From positions 248,001 through 312,000 of the forward strand of contig JADJPS010000003.1 in assembly GCA_016713105.1 (NCBI GenBank): a stretch of 64,000 bases of DNA, written 5' to 3'. Position 1 is the first letter of the stretch, and the number at the start of each line of letters is the position of its first letter. The notes beneath the pieces are model-generated. The model was not told where the DNA came from. It was given only the letters and a program-made list of their open reading frames with translations, and did no database searches. The position numbers and the translations under genes are program-made. Below, piece by piece: positions 26,628 through 34,839 of this stretch. This DNA comes from Devosia sp. (GTDB lineage Bacteria > Pseudomonadota > Alphaproteobacteria > Rhizobiales > Devosiaceae).

Positions 26628-27635
26628 TCAGCGCGTCGGCAGGTATTTCAGGAACTGGTCGGCGCTGACCGACCAGGAGAAGTGCTCGGCGTAGTCCCGG
26701 CAGGCTGCGCGCGATACCTCGAGGGCCGAAACCGCGGCCTTGCGCAAATCGTCATCGAGGACACCGACGGGGGCCGCGCCGATGACATCGATCGGCCCGG
26801 TCACCGGGAAGGCGGCGACCGGGGTACCACTGGCCAAGGCCTCGAGCAGGACCAGACCGAAAGTATCCGTCCGGGAGGGGAAGACGAACACATCGGCCGA
26901 GGCAAACAGGCGCGCCAGGTCTTCGCCATGCCTGGGACCGAGGAACACCGCGGTGGGGTATTCCGCGCTGAGCCTGTCGAGGCTCGGCCCCCCACCCACC
27001 ACCACCTTGGTGCCCGGCAGGTCGAGCCTGAGAAAGGCCTCGATGTTCTTTTCCACCGCAACGCGGCCGACATAGAGGAAGACGGGGCCAGGGTACGGCA
27101 ATTGATCGCGCCTGCCCGGATGAAACAGTTCGGTGTCGACACCCTTCTGCCAGATGACGGCGTTGCTGAAGCCGCGCTGTTCGAGCAGATGTTTCAGGTG
27201 CGGTGTGCCGACCAGGCAATAGGCTGCGGCGCCGTGGAACCAGCGCAGGAAGCGATAGCTCAGATGCAGCGGGACCGGCAGCCGCGCGCGCAGGTACTCG
27301 GGAAACTGGGTGTGATAGGCGGTCGAGAACGGGAAGCGGTTCTTGCGGCACCAGCGTCGGGCGATGATGCCGAGCGGTCCCTCGGTTGCGATATGGATCG
27401 CGTCGGCGGCAGCAGCCTCGATCCGGTCATAGACCGGCCGGGTCAAAGTGGCGGAGAGGCGGATCTCGCCATAGCCCGGCATGGGAAAAGTACGGAACTC
27501 AGCCGGGGTCAGCAGCTTGACCGCAATGCCCCGGCGCTCCAGTTCGCGCGCGACCAGTTCGATGGAACGCACGACCCCGTTGACCTGCGGGTGCCAGGCG
27601 TCGGTGACAATGAGAACGGTCTTGGGATGCGGCAT
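26628..27635 (-). CDS. Glycosyltransferase family 4 protein
   Basis: The 335-residue protein has the GT-B fold features of family 4: an N-terminal TDAWHPQVNGVVRS motif, a central FLYVGRVAVEKN loop and the C-terminal E-x7-E motif within FPSRTDTFGLVLLEALASG. The opening motif is shared with glycosyltransferases that modify diacylglycerol or phosphatidylinositol, such as the Agrobacterium glucuronosyl/glucosyl-diacylglycerol enzyme. A membrane glycolipid role is thus possible but not shown. It is downstream of the rpsI terminator on the same strand. Confidence 0.85.
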   Translation of the reverse strand: MPHPKTVLIVTDAWHPQVNGVVRSIELVARELERRGIAVKLLTPAEFRTFPMPGYGEIRLSATLTRPVYDRIEAAAADAIHIATEGPLGIIARRWCRKNRFPFSTAYHTQFPEYLRARLPVPLHLSYRFLRWFHGAAAYCLVGTPHLKHLLEQRGFSNAVIWQKGVDTELFHPGRRDQLPYPGPVFLYVGRVAVEKNIEAFLRLDLPGTKVVVGGGPSLDRLSAEYPTAVFLGPRHGEDLARLFASADVFVFPSRTDTFGLVLLEALASGTPVAAFPVTGPIDVIGAAPVGVLDDDLRKAAVSALEVSRAACRDYAEHFSWSVSADQFLKYLPTR

Positions 27636-27675
27636 TGGCTGCTCTTGCTGGTGCCGAATGCGTAGCCGGTCATAC

Positions 27676-27711
27676 CTGAAAAAGCAAAAGGGCCGGACAG
27701 GCCGGCCCTTT
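27676..27711 (-). terminator. Rho-independent terminator after rpsI
   Basis: On the minus strand, AAAGGGCCGG-CCTGT-CCGGCCCTTT forms a perfect 10-bp stem (27687-27711), followed by TGCTTTTTC. It starts 24 bases after the rpsI stop. Confidence 0.9.
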
Positions 27712-27734
27712 CGAGGTCTGAACTGCGAGAGCGC

Positions 27735-28220
27735 CTAACGCTTGGAGAACTGGAAGGAACGACGGGCCTTGGCCTTGCCGTACTTCTTGCGTTCCACCAC
27801 GCGGCTGTCGCGGGTGAGGAAGCCACCGGCCTTCAGGACGCCGCGCAACTCGGGCTCGAAATAGGTGAGCGCCTTCGAGATGCCGTGGCGCACAGCACCG
27901 GCCTGGCCGGACAGACCGCCGCCGGACACCGAAGCCACGATGTCGTACTGGTCCTTGCGGGCGGCGGCGACGATCGGCTGCTGCAGCACCATCTGGAGCA
28001 CCGGGCGGGCAAAGAACTGGTTGAACTCCTTGCCGTTGACGGTGATCTTGCCGGCGCCCGGCTTGATCCAGACGCGGGCGATGGCGTTCTTGCGCTTGCC
28101 GGTTGCGTAGGCACGGCCCTGCGCATCGAGCTTCTGCACGTGCACCGGCGCCGGGTTGGCGGCCGCCACGGCGGCCGAAGCGGCGCCAAGGTCTTCGAGC
28201 GAGTTGATGGTCTCGGCCAT
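27735..28220 (-). CDS. rpsI: 30S ribosomal protein S9
   Basis: The 161-residue protein has the conserved S9 core (GKRKNAIARVWIKPG, then SGGGLSGQAGAVRHGISKAL) and the basic tail RRSFQFSKR, whose terminal Lys-Arg contacts P-site tRNA. The N-terminal Ala-rich extension of about 30 residues is normal for alphaproteobacteria. The ATG overlaps the rplM stop by one base (TAATG), so the two are coupled. A strong terminator follows. Confidence 0.97.
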   Translation of the reverse strand: MAETINSLEDLGAASAAVAAANPAPVHVQKLDAQGRAYATGKRKNAIARVWIKPGAGKITVNGKEFNQFFARPVLQMVLQQPIVAAARKDQYDIVASVSGGGLSGQAGAVRHGISKALTYFEPELRGVLKAGGFLTRDSRVVERKKYGKAKARRSFQFSKR

Positions 28221-28684
28221 TACTTGGCCCTCACGTTCTTGGAGTTGAAGGAGGCGACGTCGAGCTTCTCGGGCTGTTGCGCCTCATGCGGGTGGCTCTC
28301 TCCGGCATAGACACGCAGATTGCCATACTGCTTGCGGCCGAGCGGACCCTCGGGGATCATGCGGCGCACCGCGTTCTCCAGCACGCGCCCGGGGAACCGC
28401 CCGTTGAGCAGTTCGCGCTGGGTGCGATCCTTGATGCCACCCGGGTGGCCGGTGTGCCAGAAGAAGCGGCGCTGATCCAGCTTCTTGCCGGTCAGCTTCA
28501 CCTTGTCGGCGTTGATGACCACGACGTGATCGCCAGTGTCCATGTGCGGGGTATAGGTCGGCAGGTGCTTGCCACGCAGGCGCATGGCGATGATGGAGGC
28601 CACGCGGCCCACCACCAGATCCTTGGCGTCGATCAGGATCCACTTCTTCTGGATCTCGTCCGGCTTCGCCGTGTAGGTGCTCAT
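28220..28684 (-). CDS. rplM: 50S ribosomal protein L13
   Basis: The 154-residue protein, from the Met-Ser-Thr-Tyr start at 28684, has the usual length. Signature segments are WILIDAKDLVVGRVAS, HMDTGDHVVVINADKV and RMIPEGPLGRKQYGNLRVYAG. It is an early-assembling large-subunit protein. A clear sigma-70 promoter and a hairpin-rich leader lie upstream. In Escherichia coli, L13 represses its own operon through the leader, so similar control is possible here. Confidence 0.97.
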   Translation of the reverse strand: MSTYTAKPDEIQKKWILIDAKDLVVGRVASIIAMRLRGKHLPTYTPHMDTGDHVVVINADKVKLTGKKLDQRRFFWHTGHPGGIKDRTQRELLNGRFPGRVLENAVRRMIPEGPLGRKQYGNLRVYAGESHPHEAQQPEKLDVASFNSKNVRAK

Positions 28685-28706
28685 TGATTGATTGTCCTTG
28701 AACGCA

Positions 28707-28737
28707 GGCAGAGATGCCTCTGCCACGGATTTCGTGG
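28707..28737 (-). promoter_or_regulatory. Hairpin-rich leader of rplM-rpsI
   Basis: The leader RNA contains GGCAGAG-GCAT-CTCTGCC, a perfect 7-bp stem (28707-28724), and an overlapping CCACG-AAATC-CGTGG hairpin (28723-28737). The two share bases, so they are alternatives. This suits an autoregulatory ribosomal-protein leader, though no specific L13 site can be claimed. Confidence 0.5.
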
Positions 28738-28741
28738 CGCG

Positions 28742-28770
28742 GATATACGGATACGCCGTCCGATCGTCAA
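28742..28770 (-). promoter_or_regulatory. Sigma-70 promoter of rplM-rpsI
   Basis: TTGACG (28765-28770), a 17-base spacer and TATATC (28742-28747) on the minus strand, 58 bases upstream of the rplM start. Confidence 0.8.
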
Positions 28771-28809
28771 GTGGTAAGAATTCTCCAACAACTTCAACGA
28801 TCTACAGGA

Positions 28810-28847
28810 ACGGTATCATACTACCTCTATACGGTATCATAATACCG
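28810..28847. repeat. Twin operator-like inverted repeats
   Basis: ACGGTATCATA occurs at 28810-28820 and again at 28831-28841, exactly 21 bases apart. The second copy is a perfect inverted repeat CGGTAT-CATA-ATACCG (28832-28847); the first is an imperfect version. The region is AT-rich compared with its surroundings and lies between the ctaA stop and the rplM promoter. Two-turn spacing suggests cooperative binding of a dimeric regulator. Confidence 0.55.
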
Positions 28848-28882
28848 CTCATTATATATCTGATATTACATCGGTTTTCGCT

Positions 28883-29938
28883 CTAGAGGGTTACCCGGCG
28901 CCGACCCGAGTCAGCCAAGTAAGCCGTCACGGCACCCACCAGCATGAAAGCCAGCGCCTGGTGCCCCAGGGCAAGCGATATCGGCACCTGGGCCAGGAGG
29001 GTGGCGATGCCGAGCCCGACCTGGGCGGCGAGCAGAATGGCGATGCGCGGCAGCCAGCCATGCACGCCGGCAAAGCCGCCGCGCCGATGCTGCCGCCACA
29101 GCAGCCAGACGGCGTAGATCACGATCCCATAGGCGATGAGGCGATGGATGAACTGAACGGTCAGCGCATTCTCGAACAGGTTCCTCCAGAGCGGGACCAT
29201 GACGTCGAGCCCCGCCGGCACCAGAGCACCGTCCATCAGCGGCCAGGTGTTGTAGCCCATTCCTGCATCGAGTCCGGCCACGAAGGCACCGGCGACAAGC
29301 TGGAGGAGCAGGAGCACCAGGAGGCCCACCACGGGCCAGCCGGCCGGCAGCGATTCTTCTGCCGGCTGCAGCCGACGAGCCACCCAGATCAGCGCAATGA
29401 ACAGCAGCGATGCGGCGAACAGGTGCGCCGCAAGGCGATATTGGGACACCGACGTCAGCTCGGACAGGCCGGACGACACCATCCACCAGCCCAGAAACCC
29501 CTGGAATCCACCAAGCAGAAACAGGCCGGCAAGGGGCGCCGCAAGCTTCCAGGTGAAGCGGCGCTGAACCAGGAAGACCACAAAGGGCGCGGCGAAGGCG
29601 AAGGCGATGACCCGCCCAAGAAAGCGATGGGCCCACTCCCACCAGAAGATCGACTTGAAGTCCTCGATCCCCATCCAGGCATTCTGCACGCCCTGCGGAA
29701 TTTCCCGGTAGGCCTCGAACTCGGCCTGCCAGTCAGCGTCGGACAACGGAGGCATGATGCCGGAAATCGGCTTCCACGAGGTGATGGAAAGGCCGGATTC
29801 CGTCAGTCGCGTCGCCCCTCCCACAACGACCATGGCAAGCACAAGCAGCGCCATGACGTAGAGCCAGATGCGAACCGGCTTCAAACGGTCGTCCACGAGC
29901 TGGTCGATGATGGATTGTTCGGTTGCGCTCAGGGCCAA
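28883..29938 (-). CDS. ctaA: Heme A synthase
   Basis: The 351-residue protein starts with TTG after a well-placed GGAG. It has about eight membrane spans. Conserved motifs are GGATRLTESGLSITSWKPISG near residue 40, a W-E-W-x-H-R heme-ligand segment near residue 98, and His residues in the second half (QFIHRLIAYG; LGHQALAFML). It oxidises heme O to heme A for cytochrome c oxidase. It is of the cysteine-poor type 2 common in alphaproteobacteria. Confidence 0.95.
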   Translation of the reverse strand: MALSATEQSIIDQLVDDRLKPVRIWLYVMALLVLAMVVVGGATRLTESGLSITSWKPISGIMPPLSDADWQAEFEAYREIPQGVQNAWMGIEDFKSIFWWEWAHRFLGRVIAFAFAAPFVVFLVQRRFTWKLAAPLAGLFLLGGFQGFLGWWMVSSGLSELTSVSQYRLAAHLFAASLLFIALIWVARRLQPAEESLPAGWPVVGLLVLLLLQLVAGAFVAGLDAGMGYNTWPLMDGALVPAGLDVMVPLWRNLFENALTVQFIHRLIAYGIVIYAVWLLWRQHRRGGFAGVHGWLPRIAILLAAQVGLGIATLLAQVPISLALGHQALAFMLVGAVTAYLADSGRRRVTL

Positions 29939-30022
29939 GATGCGCTCCTTTCGGCGCGACTGCTAGCGCCTGCGGCGCCGGCTGACAAATGCCGCATTGC
30001 CGCACGATTTCACAGGTTCGCG

Positions 30023-30226
30023 ATGACCCAGAGTACACGAAAGCTGACCGGCACGGTGCTGATCCTGCTGTCGATCGTGGTGTGGTCGATCGGGGCGAGC
30101 TGGATCTACATGAGCTTTCTCGGCGCGGCAGCCTGGTGGCTGCTGATCGGCTTCTTCGCTGTCGCCGGCATCAGCTGGTTCGTGCCGGCCGCCGCGATCA
30201 TCCGCTGGATGGCCCTGCCCGACTGA
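30023..30226 (+). CDS. DUF2842 membrane protein
   Basis: A 67-residue protein with an N-terminal T-R-K-L-T-G-T motif, two membrane spans and a C-terminal WFVPAAAIIRWMALPD, as in DUF2842. The function is unknown. It is divergent from ctaA, with starts 84 bases apart, and its stop lies three bases from the end of the convergent murA-like gene. Many small alphaproteobacterial proteins of this family occur beside respiratory genes. Confidence 0.8.
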   Translation: MTQSTRKLTGTVLILLSIVVWSIGASWIYMSFLGAAAWWLLIGFFAVAGISWFVPAAAIIRWMALPD

Positions 30227-30229
30227 GCT

Positions 30230-31516
30230 CTACTCCCAGCGCACCTTGGCGCCGAGCGCGGTCAACTTCTCGACGAAATGCGGATAGGCGCGACGGATCG
30301 GATCGGCGTTCTTGATGCGCGACTCGCCTGGAATCTGGATGGCCGCGAGCAGCAGGGCGACGACGACCCGGATGATGTAGGGCGCCTCGACCTGGGCCGG
30401 TCGCAACGGGTTGCCTCCGAACACCACCAGCCGGTGCGGATCGGAAAGGTGCACCCGGGCGCCGAACTTGAGCAGTTCTGCGCTCCAGCCGAGCGCCCCC
30501 TCGTAGACCTTGTTCCAGAACAGGATATCGCCGATGCACCCGACCGAAACGCCGATGGCATGGGGCAGCAGGTCCGCCGGGAAGGATGGCCACGGCGCCG
30601 CCTCGATCTTGGGCAGCATCTCGGCCGTGTAGGGCTCGGTGATGCGCCGGGTCCAGCCGGTGGCAGTCACCCTGCCCTCGCCGATTTCGAACTGCATGCC
30701 GAGCTTGCCGAACTGACGCAGGATCAGCGTCATGTGCGGGCCCATGTCGGTCTCGACCGTCAGCCGTCCTCCGGTCACGGCACCGATGGCCAGAAAGGTC
30801 GCGACCTCGTGATGGTCGTCGGGCACGCGCGCCACCGTGCCGCTGAGCGTCTTGACGCCACGCACGGTCAGCTTCGAGGTGCCGATGCCGTCGAGGTCAG
30901 CTCCCATGGCGGCCAACATGTCGCACAGGGCCTGCACATGCGGCTCCGATGCCGCGTTGTTGAGGTGCGATGTTCCGCTCGCCACGGCGGCAATCATCAC
31001 GAAGGTCTCGGTGGCGGTGACCGAAGCGTAGTCCGGCCAGAGATCGGCGCCGCAGATCTCGTTGCGGCGCTCGATCCGATAGGGGTGAGTGGCCGCGATG
31101 GTGCCGCCGAAACGTTCGAGGATCTCGAGGTGTGGGTCGATCTCGCGAACGCCGAGGGCGCAGCCCTTGGCCTCGGTGTCGAAGATAAGGTGTTCCGAAC
31201 GCATCAGCACCGGGGCAAGCAGCAGTACGGCGGCCCGGATGCCGACCGGCAGTTCCGCATCGCTGGTGGCGAAGGCCTCGAAGTCGTGCTGGATGACCAG
31301 GGTCTGCGCCGCGAGGTCGCGCTCGACGCGCGAGCCCTTCGACTTGAAGTACTCGACGAGCTTGTCGATGTCGCTGATCTCGGGGACGTTGGTCAGCGTC
31401 ACCTCGTCCTCGGTCAACAGCGTTGCACACAGCATCGGTAGAACGGCGTTCTTGTTGCCGGAGGGGCGGATGGTTCCGGAAACAGGGTGGGCGCCGTCGA
31501 CGATCAGGTCAGACAT
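30230..31516 (-). CDS. UDP-N-acetylglucosamine 1-carboxyvinyltransferase-like (MurA family)
   Basis: The 428-residue protein begins with the EPSP-synthase-like pattern GTIRPSGNKNAVLPMLCATLL, and has the catalytic loop KGCALGVREID, retaining the Cys attacked by fosfomycin in MurA, though the usual R-P-V-D is R-E-I-D. MurA transfers enolpyruvate from PEP to UDP-GlcNAc in the first step of peptidoglycan synthesis. The sequence is more divergent than a standard alphaproteobacterial MurA and lies beside exopolysaccharide genes, so a second, specialised copy is possible. If this is the only murA in the genome, it is the essential one. Confidence 0.8.
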   Translation of the reverse strand: MSDLIVDGAHPVSGTIRPSGNKNAVLPMLCATLLTEDEVTLTNVPEISDIDKLVEYFKSKGSRVERDLAAQTLVIQHDFEAFATSDAELPVGIRAAVLLLAPVLMRSEHLIFDTEAKGCALGVREIDPHLEILERFGGTIAATHPYRIERRNEICGADLWPDYASVTATETFVMIAAVASGTSHLNNAASEPHVQALCDMLAAMGADLDGIGTSKLTVRGVKTLSGTVARVPDDHHEVATFLAIGAVTGGRLTVETDMGPHMTLILRQFGKLGMQFEIGEGRVTATGWTRRITEPYTAEMLPKIEAAPWPSFPADLLPHAIGVSVGCIGDILFWNKVYEGALGWSAELLKFGARVHLSDPHRLVVFGGNPLRPAQVEAPYIIRVVVALLLAAIQIPGESRIKNADPIRRAYPHFVEKLTALGAKVRWE

Positions 31517-31554
31517 CGGATTCTCTCGGCTCGGTCGTGCGGCGATGCAATAGC

Positions 31555-32589
31555 CTATTTGGCTATCAGGGAGAACAGGGCTGGCGTCGCGAAAACGTCG
31601 ACGTATCGGCGGGACTGGAACAGCCCGTTGAGCGAGACCCGCGGCAGGGCATGCAGGCTGTGCCGGTGGTGGGCATAAAGACCACCCGGGCGCGTGGTGA
31701 CGGCCGAGCGCAGCCCGAGCTCCCGCGCCAGCGCGAACTCACGCGGCCCGGCCGAGGATGTCCCCCCGAGCGGGTAGCTGAGGTGTTCTGGCTGCTTGCC
31801 GAACTGGGCCTTGATGATGCGAAGGGACTGCTCGATCTCGTTGCGGGCCTCACTCGCTTCAAGCTTGGCAAGCTCATAGTGATGGACCGTGTGCGCCCCG
31901 ATGGTGCAGAGCTGTTCGGCGGCAAAGGCGCGCAGCTCCGACCAATCCATGATCAGTTCCCGGCACTGACGCTCAAGGTCGAAGCCGTACTGGGCGGCGA
32001 GGTCGCGAATCAGCGTCACCCGGTCGTGTTCGGGCATCACCCGCATGCGCCGATAGAGCGCGGCATAGGCCGCCTGCTTTTCATCCAGGGTCGCGCTGGG
32101 CAGATACTCCGTGTCTCCGTTCCAGGTCACCGCGAGGGCGTTCTGTCCGGCGACAATGTCCTCGAGGGCCTGCCACCATACTTCCCCCACCCCGTCGACC
32201 AGGGCTGTCGGCACGTAGAGGGTGAACGGGCATTGCTGGCGGCGCAGCACTGGCAGGGCGTGACGCAGGTTGTCGCGATAGGCGTCGTCGAAGGTGAACA
32301 CGGCGAAGGGCTTGCAGGGCACGTCGGATTCAACGCGCCGGATGGCTTCGCCGATGTCGACGATGTCGAGTCCGAGCTTGCGGACGCGGGTGATGGTGAA
32401 GTCGAGGAAGTCCGGCTTCACCTGCAGGATGGCGTTGGGAGAGAAGTCCGCCGTGTCGTCGGGGAGCACCCGGTGCAGGGTGAAGATCACACCCCGCGCA
32501 GCAGAAAACCTGCGCACCAGGAACGGCAGTTGCGACGCCCAGAGCAGTTCGAACGCGGCGCCGATCGCCTTGTAGCGCAGCCCGGGCAC
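31555..32589 (-). CDS. Polysaccharide deacetylase (NodB/CE4) family protein
   Basis: The 344-residue protein, from a GTG start, has the metal-binding first motif FTFDDAYRDN near residue 100, a second His motif (IGAHTVHHYEL) and an LSYPLGG segment. CE4 enzymes remove acetyl groups from N-acetylated or O-acetylated sugars. No signal peptide is visible, so it may act on cytoplasmic or membrane-bound precursors. It follows the GumC-like gene by three bases and so belongs to the exopolysaccharide operon. Confidence 0.85.
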   Translation of the reverse strand: MPGLRYKAIGAAFELLWASQLPFLVRRFSAARGVIFTLHRVLPDDTADFSPNAILQVKPDFLDFTITRVRKLGLDIVDIGEAIRRVESDVPCKPFAVFTFDDAYRDNLRHALPVLRRQQCPFTLYVPTALVDGVGEVWWQALEDIVAGQNALAVTWNGDTEYLPSATLDEKQAAYAALYRRMRVMPEHDRVTLIRDLAAQYGFDLERQCRELIMDWSELRAFAAEQLCTIGAHTVHHYELAKLEASEARNEIEQSLRIIKAQFGKQPEHLSYPLGGTSSAGPREFALARELGLRSAVTTRPGGLYAHHRHSLHALPRVSLNGLFQSRRYVDVFATPALFSLIAK

Positions 32590-32592
32590 GAC

Positions 32593-34680
32593 CTACGCCA
32601 CATCCGCGCGGAGAACCGGGACGCGGACGACCCTCCCCGTCTCGAAGCCAATCGCGGCGATGTCGCGCCTCGCCGCCACGACGGAGGTCTGGGGCGCATC
32701 CGCATCGGCCACGAGGATCACCGTTGCACGAAGGTCGGCAAACAACGGCAGGCTGGAGGAGAGCCCCAGCCGGCCGGTGTCGACAATGACGACGTGGTAC
32801 AGATCGGCGAGCGCTTCCACCAGGGTCAACGGACGTGCCGACCGACGGTCGATGGCGGCAAGCCGGCCCCACGACACTTCGGCGAGGTTGTCTGAGGCGC
32901 GCTGCACGACGTCGCCATAGTCGACACGCTCCGCCGCCAGGTCGGCGAGACCTGCCTCGAGCGACGGTTTCCCACTGCCGGCATCCACGACGACCACGCT
33001 CAGGTCGGCCTGAAGCACGTCATCGAGCAGCCGGTCGACCACGGAGGCGACGGGCCCGTGGTCATCAAGCCCGGCGATCAACAGCACACGCAATTGCCGG
33101 GCGGTAACGACCGCCGACAGCATGGCGAGATCGTCCCTGGCCGTTCCCGAGGACACTGCGGCCGACGCTGCCCCCGGCGTCGCGGGCTCGATATCGGGGG
33201 GCCCGGAGACCAGCGACTCCTCGGATTCGGCACCGATTCCGGCTTCGACATCATCGATATCGTCGATCTGCGTCTCTTCGGCCCGGCTAGGCCGCAGAGC
33301 CCGCCCTGACGTCAGTTCGCCGAAGACCACCGCCCCGACCTGCAGAACCAATGCCACCAATCCGACGGCCGCCAGGGTGAGAGGTACCTTCGGGAAAGCC
33401 GCTTCCACCGACGGCGCCGCCTCGCTGACGATGCGAACATCGGGCATTGCCGCGTTGGAAGCGGATCGCGACAGGGCATCGGAGTACTTGGCCAGGTAGT
33501 TCTCGAGCAGGTCGCGCTGCGCCTTCGCCTCGCGCTCAAGACCATCGAGGGTGACGCCGTCCCGGGTTGCGGTGCCCGCCTGGAGCTTGGCATTGGCGAG
33601 ATCCTCCCGCAGCCTGGCCTCCAGATCCGCCTCTATGCTGGCCTCGGCCTCAAGGGAATCCGCCACCCGACGACCCTCGCGGACGACCTGCGCCTCGATC
33701 TCGGCGATCTGGGCCTTGAGGGCCTTGATCGTCGGGTGGTTGGCGAGCAGCGTCGTGGATTTCTGCGCGAGGTCGGCCTGCAGGTTCCCCTTGGTCTGCA
33801 GCAGGCTCTGGATGACCACCGACCCCCTGACGTCGCTGAGACCTTCCAGCGACTGGCCGGATGCGACGACGCCGCGAATCAGGTCGGCGCGGGACTGGGC
33901 ATCGTTCTTGCGCTGCTGCGCCTCGGCGATCTGGGTGGCCACGGTCGACAATTGCTGGTCCGCAACAGGGGTCGCACTGATGCCGAGAAAGAGGTCCTTG
34001 TCGACCTTGTAGTTGGCCACGGCGGCTTCGGCGGCCGCGACCTTGCTACGGAGCTTGTCGATTTCCTGCTGCAGCCACACGGTGGCGTCGACCGTGTCTG
34101 CCAGCGACTGCGCGGCGCGGCGCTTGACGTGCGCAGCCGCCAGAGCGTTAGCGATTCGAGCCGCAATGTCGGCGCTGGTTGAACGCACATAGATCGACAT
34201 GACCGCTGAATCGCGTTCGCGGATCACGGTCATGCGGTCGGCGAGGTTACCCAGCACCGTCTCGTCGACGTTTCGCGGCTCCAGCTTGCGGCCGACGAGT
34301 TGAAGCAGGAGATTGACCGGGGAAAAGCCGGCCCCGGAGAACTCGGGGACCGAGCGCAGGTTCTCGGCATCGACCACTTCCAGCAGGAGATCGCGGGATC
34401 TGATCAACTGAATCTGGCTGGACATGAGCGCCTCGGTATCGACCGAGCCGGTACTTGCGGGCTGCTCCATGGCCGCCCGGGTATAGATGTTTTCGCGTTG
34501 CTCGACGAGCAGGCTGGCCGAGGATTCGTAGGTCTTCGGCAGGAGTAGCAGGACGGCGGCAGTCGCAATCAGCAGCAGCAGGGTGACCAGGCCGATCCGC
34601 AGCGCACGCGACCAAACGGCGCCAAAAACGGCGCCCATGTCCATCCGCAGATCCTCGGCGCGCTCACCCTCGGTACTCAT
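32593..34680 (-). CDS. GumC/Wzc-like exopolysaccharide chain-length protein
   Basis: The 695-residue protein starts at the Met-Ser-Thr-Glu ATG (34680) with AGAGG upstream. An N-terminal span (about 33-50) and a second (about 425-450) flank a periplasmic coiled-coil region, the PCP/Wzz architecture. The C-terminal cytoplasmic part (from about 520) has the fold pattern of a BY-kinase with strands VLLIAG, VVVVDAG and VVIVDTG. The Walker A position reads GLDDHGPVAS and lacks the Gly-Lys-Ser/Thr. So the kinase-like domain is probably inactive. It should control export and chain length together with the Wza-like lipoprotein encoded divergently. Confidence 0.85.
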   Translation of the reverse strand: MSTEGERAEDLRMDMGAVFGAVWSRALRIGLVTLLLLIATAAVLLLLPKTYESSASLLVEQRENIYTRAAMEQPASTGSVDTEALMSSQIQLIRSRDLLLEVVDAENLRSVPEFSGAGFSPVNLLLQLVGRKLEPRNVDETVLGNLADRMTVIRERDSAVMSIYVRSTSADIAARIANALAAAHVKRRAAQSLADTVDATVWLQQEIDKLRSKVAAAEAAVANYKVDKDLFLGISATPVADQQLSTVATQIAEAQQRKNDAQSRADLIRGVVASGQSLEGLSDVRGSVVIQSLLQTKGNLQADLAQKSTTLLANHPTIKALKAQIAEIEAQVVREGRRVADSLEAEASIEADLEARLREDLANAKLQAGTATRDGVTLDGLEREAKAQRDLLENYLAKYSDALSRSASNAAMPDVRIVSEAAPSVEAAFPKVPLTLAAVGLVALVLQVGAVVFGELTSGRALRPSRAEETQIDDIDDVEAGIGAESEESLVSGPPDIEPATPGAASAAVSSGTARDDLAMLSAVVTARQLRVLLIAGLDDHGPVASVVDRLLDDVLQADLSVVVVDAGSGKPSLEAGLADLAAERVDYGDVVQRASDNLAEVSWGRLAAIDRRSARPLTLVEALADLYHVVIVDTGRLGLSSSLPLFADLRATVILVADADAPQTSVVAARRDIAAIGFETGRVVRVPVLRADVA

Positions 34681-34839
34681 CGGCTTACCTCTGCTACTCA
34701 CCCACAAGCTATGCGGCGAACGTGGTAAGCATTCGGTTAAGCGTGCCTCCAGTTTGCGACGCCCGGCACCAGCTTTTAAGCGGAATGTTAACCATGCCCC
34801 GGCGAAACTGCGTTGCCGATCAGAGTTCCCGGGATTGCC
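34681..34839. promoter_or_regulatory. Divergent regulatory region of the exopolysaccharide locus
   Basis: The region lies between the divergent gumC-like and wza-like genes. It holds a TTAA-N8-TTAACC site at 34776-34793, one base away from the CtrA box spacing (TTAA-N7-TTAA), and a repeat of GGTAAGC/GGTTAAGC near 34723-34742. No promoter could be assigned with confidence. Confidence 0.35.

Noticed and set aside
28961..30022. Plus-strand open frame running into the DUF2842 gene
   Set aside because: It is antisense to ctaA and has no protein-like features; only the last 67 codons are real.
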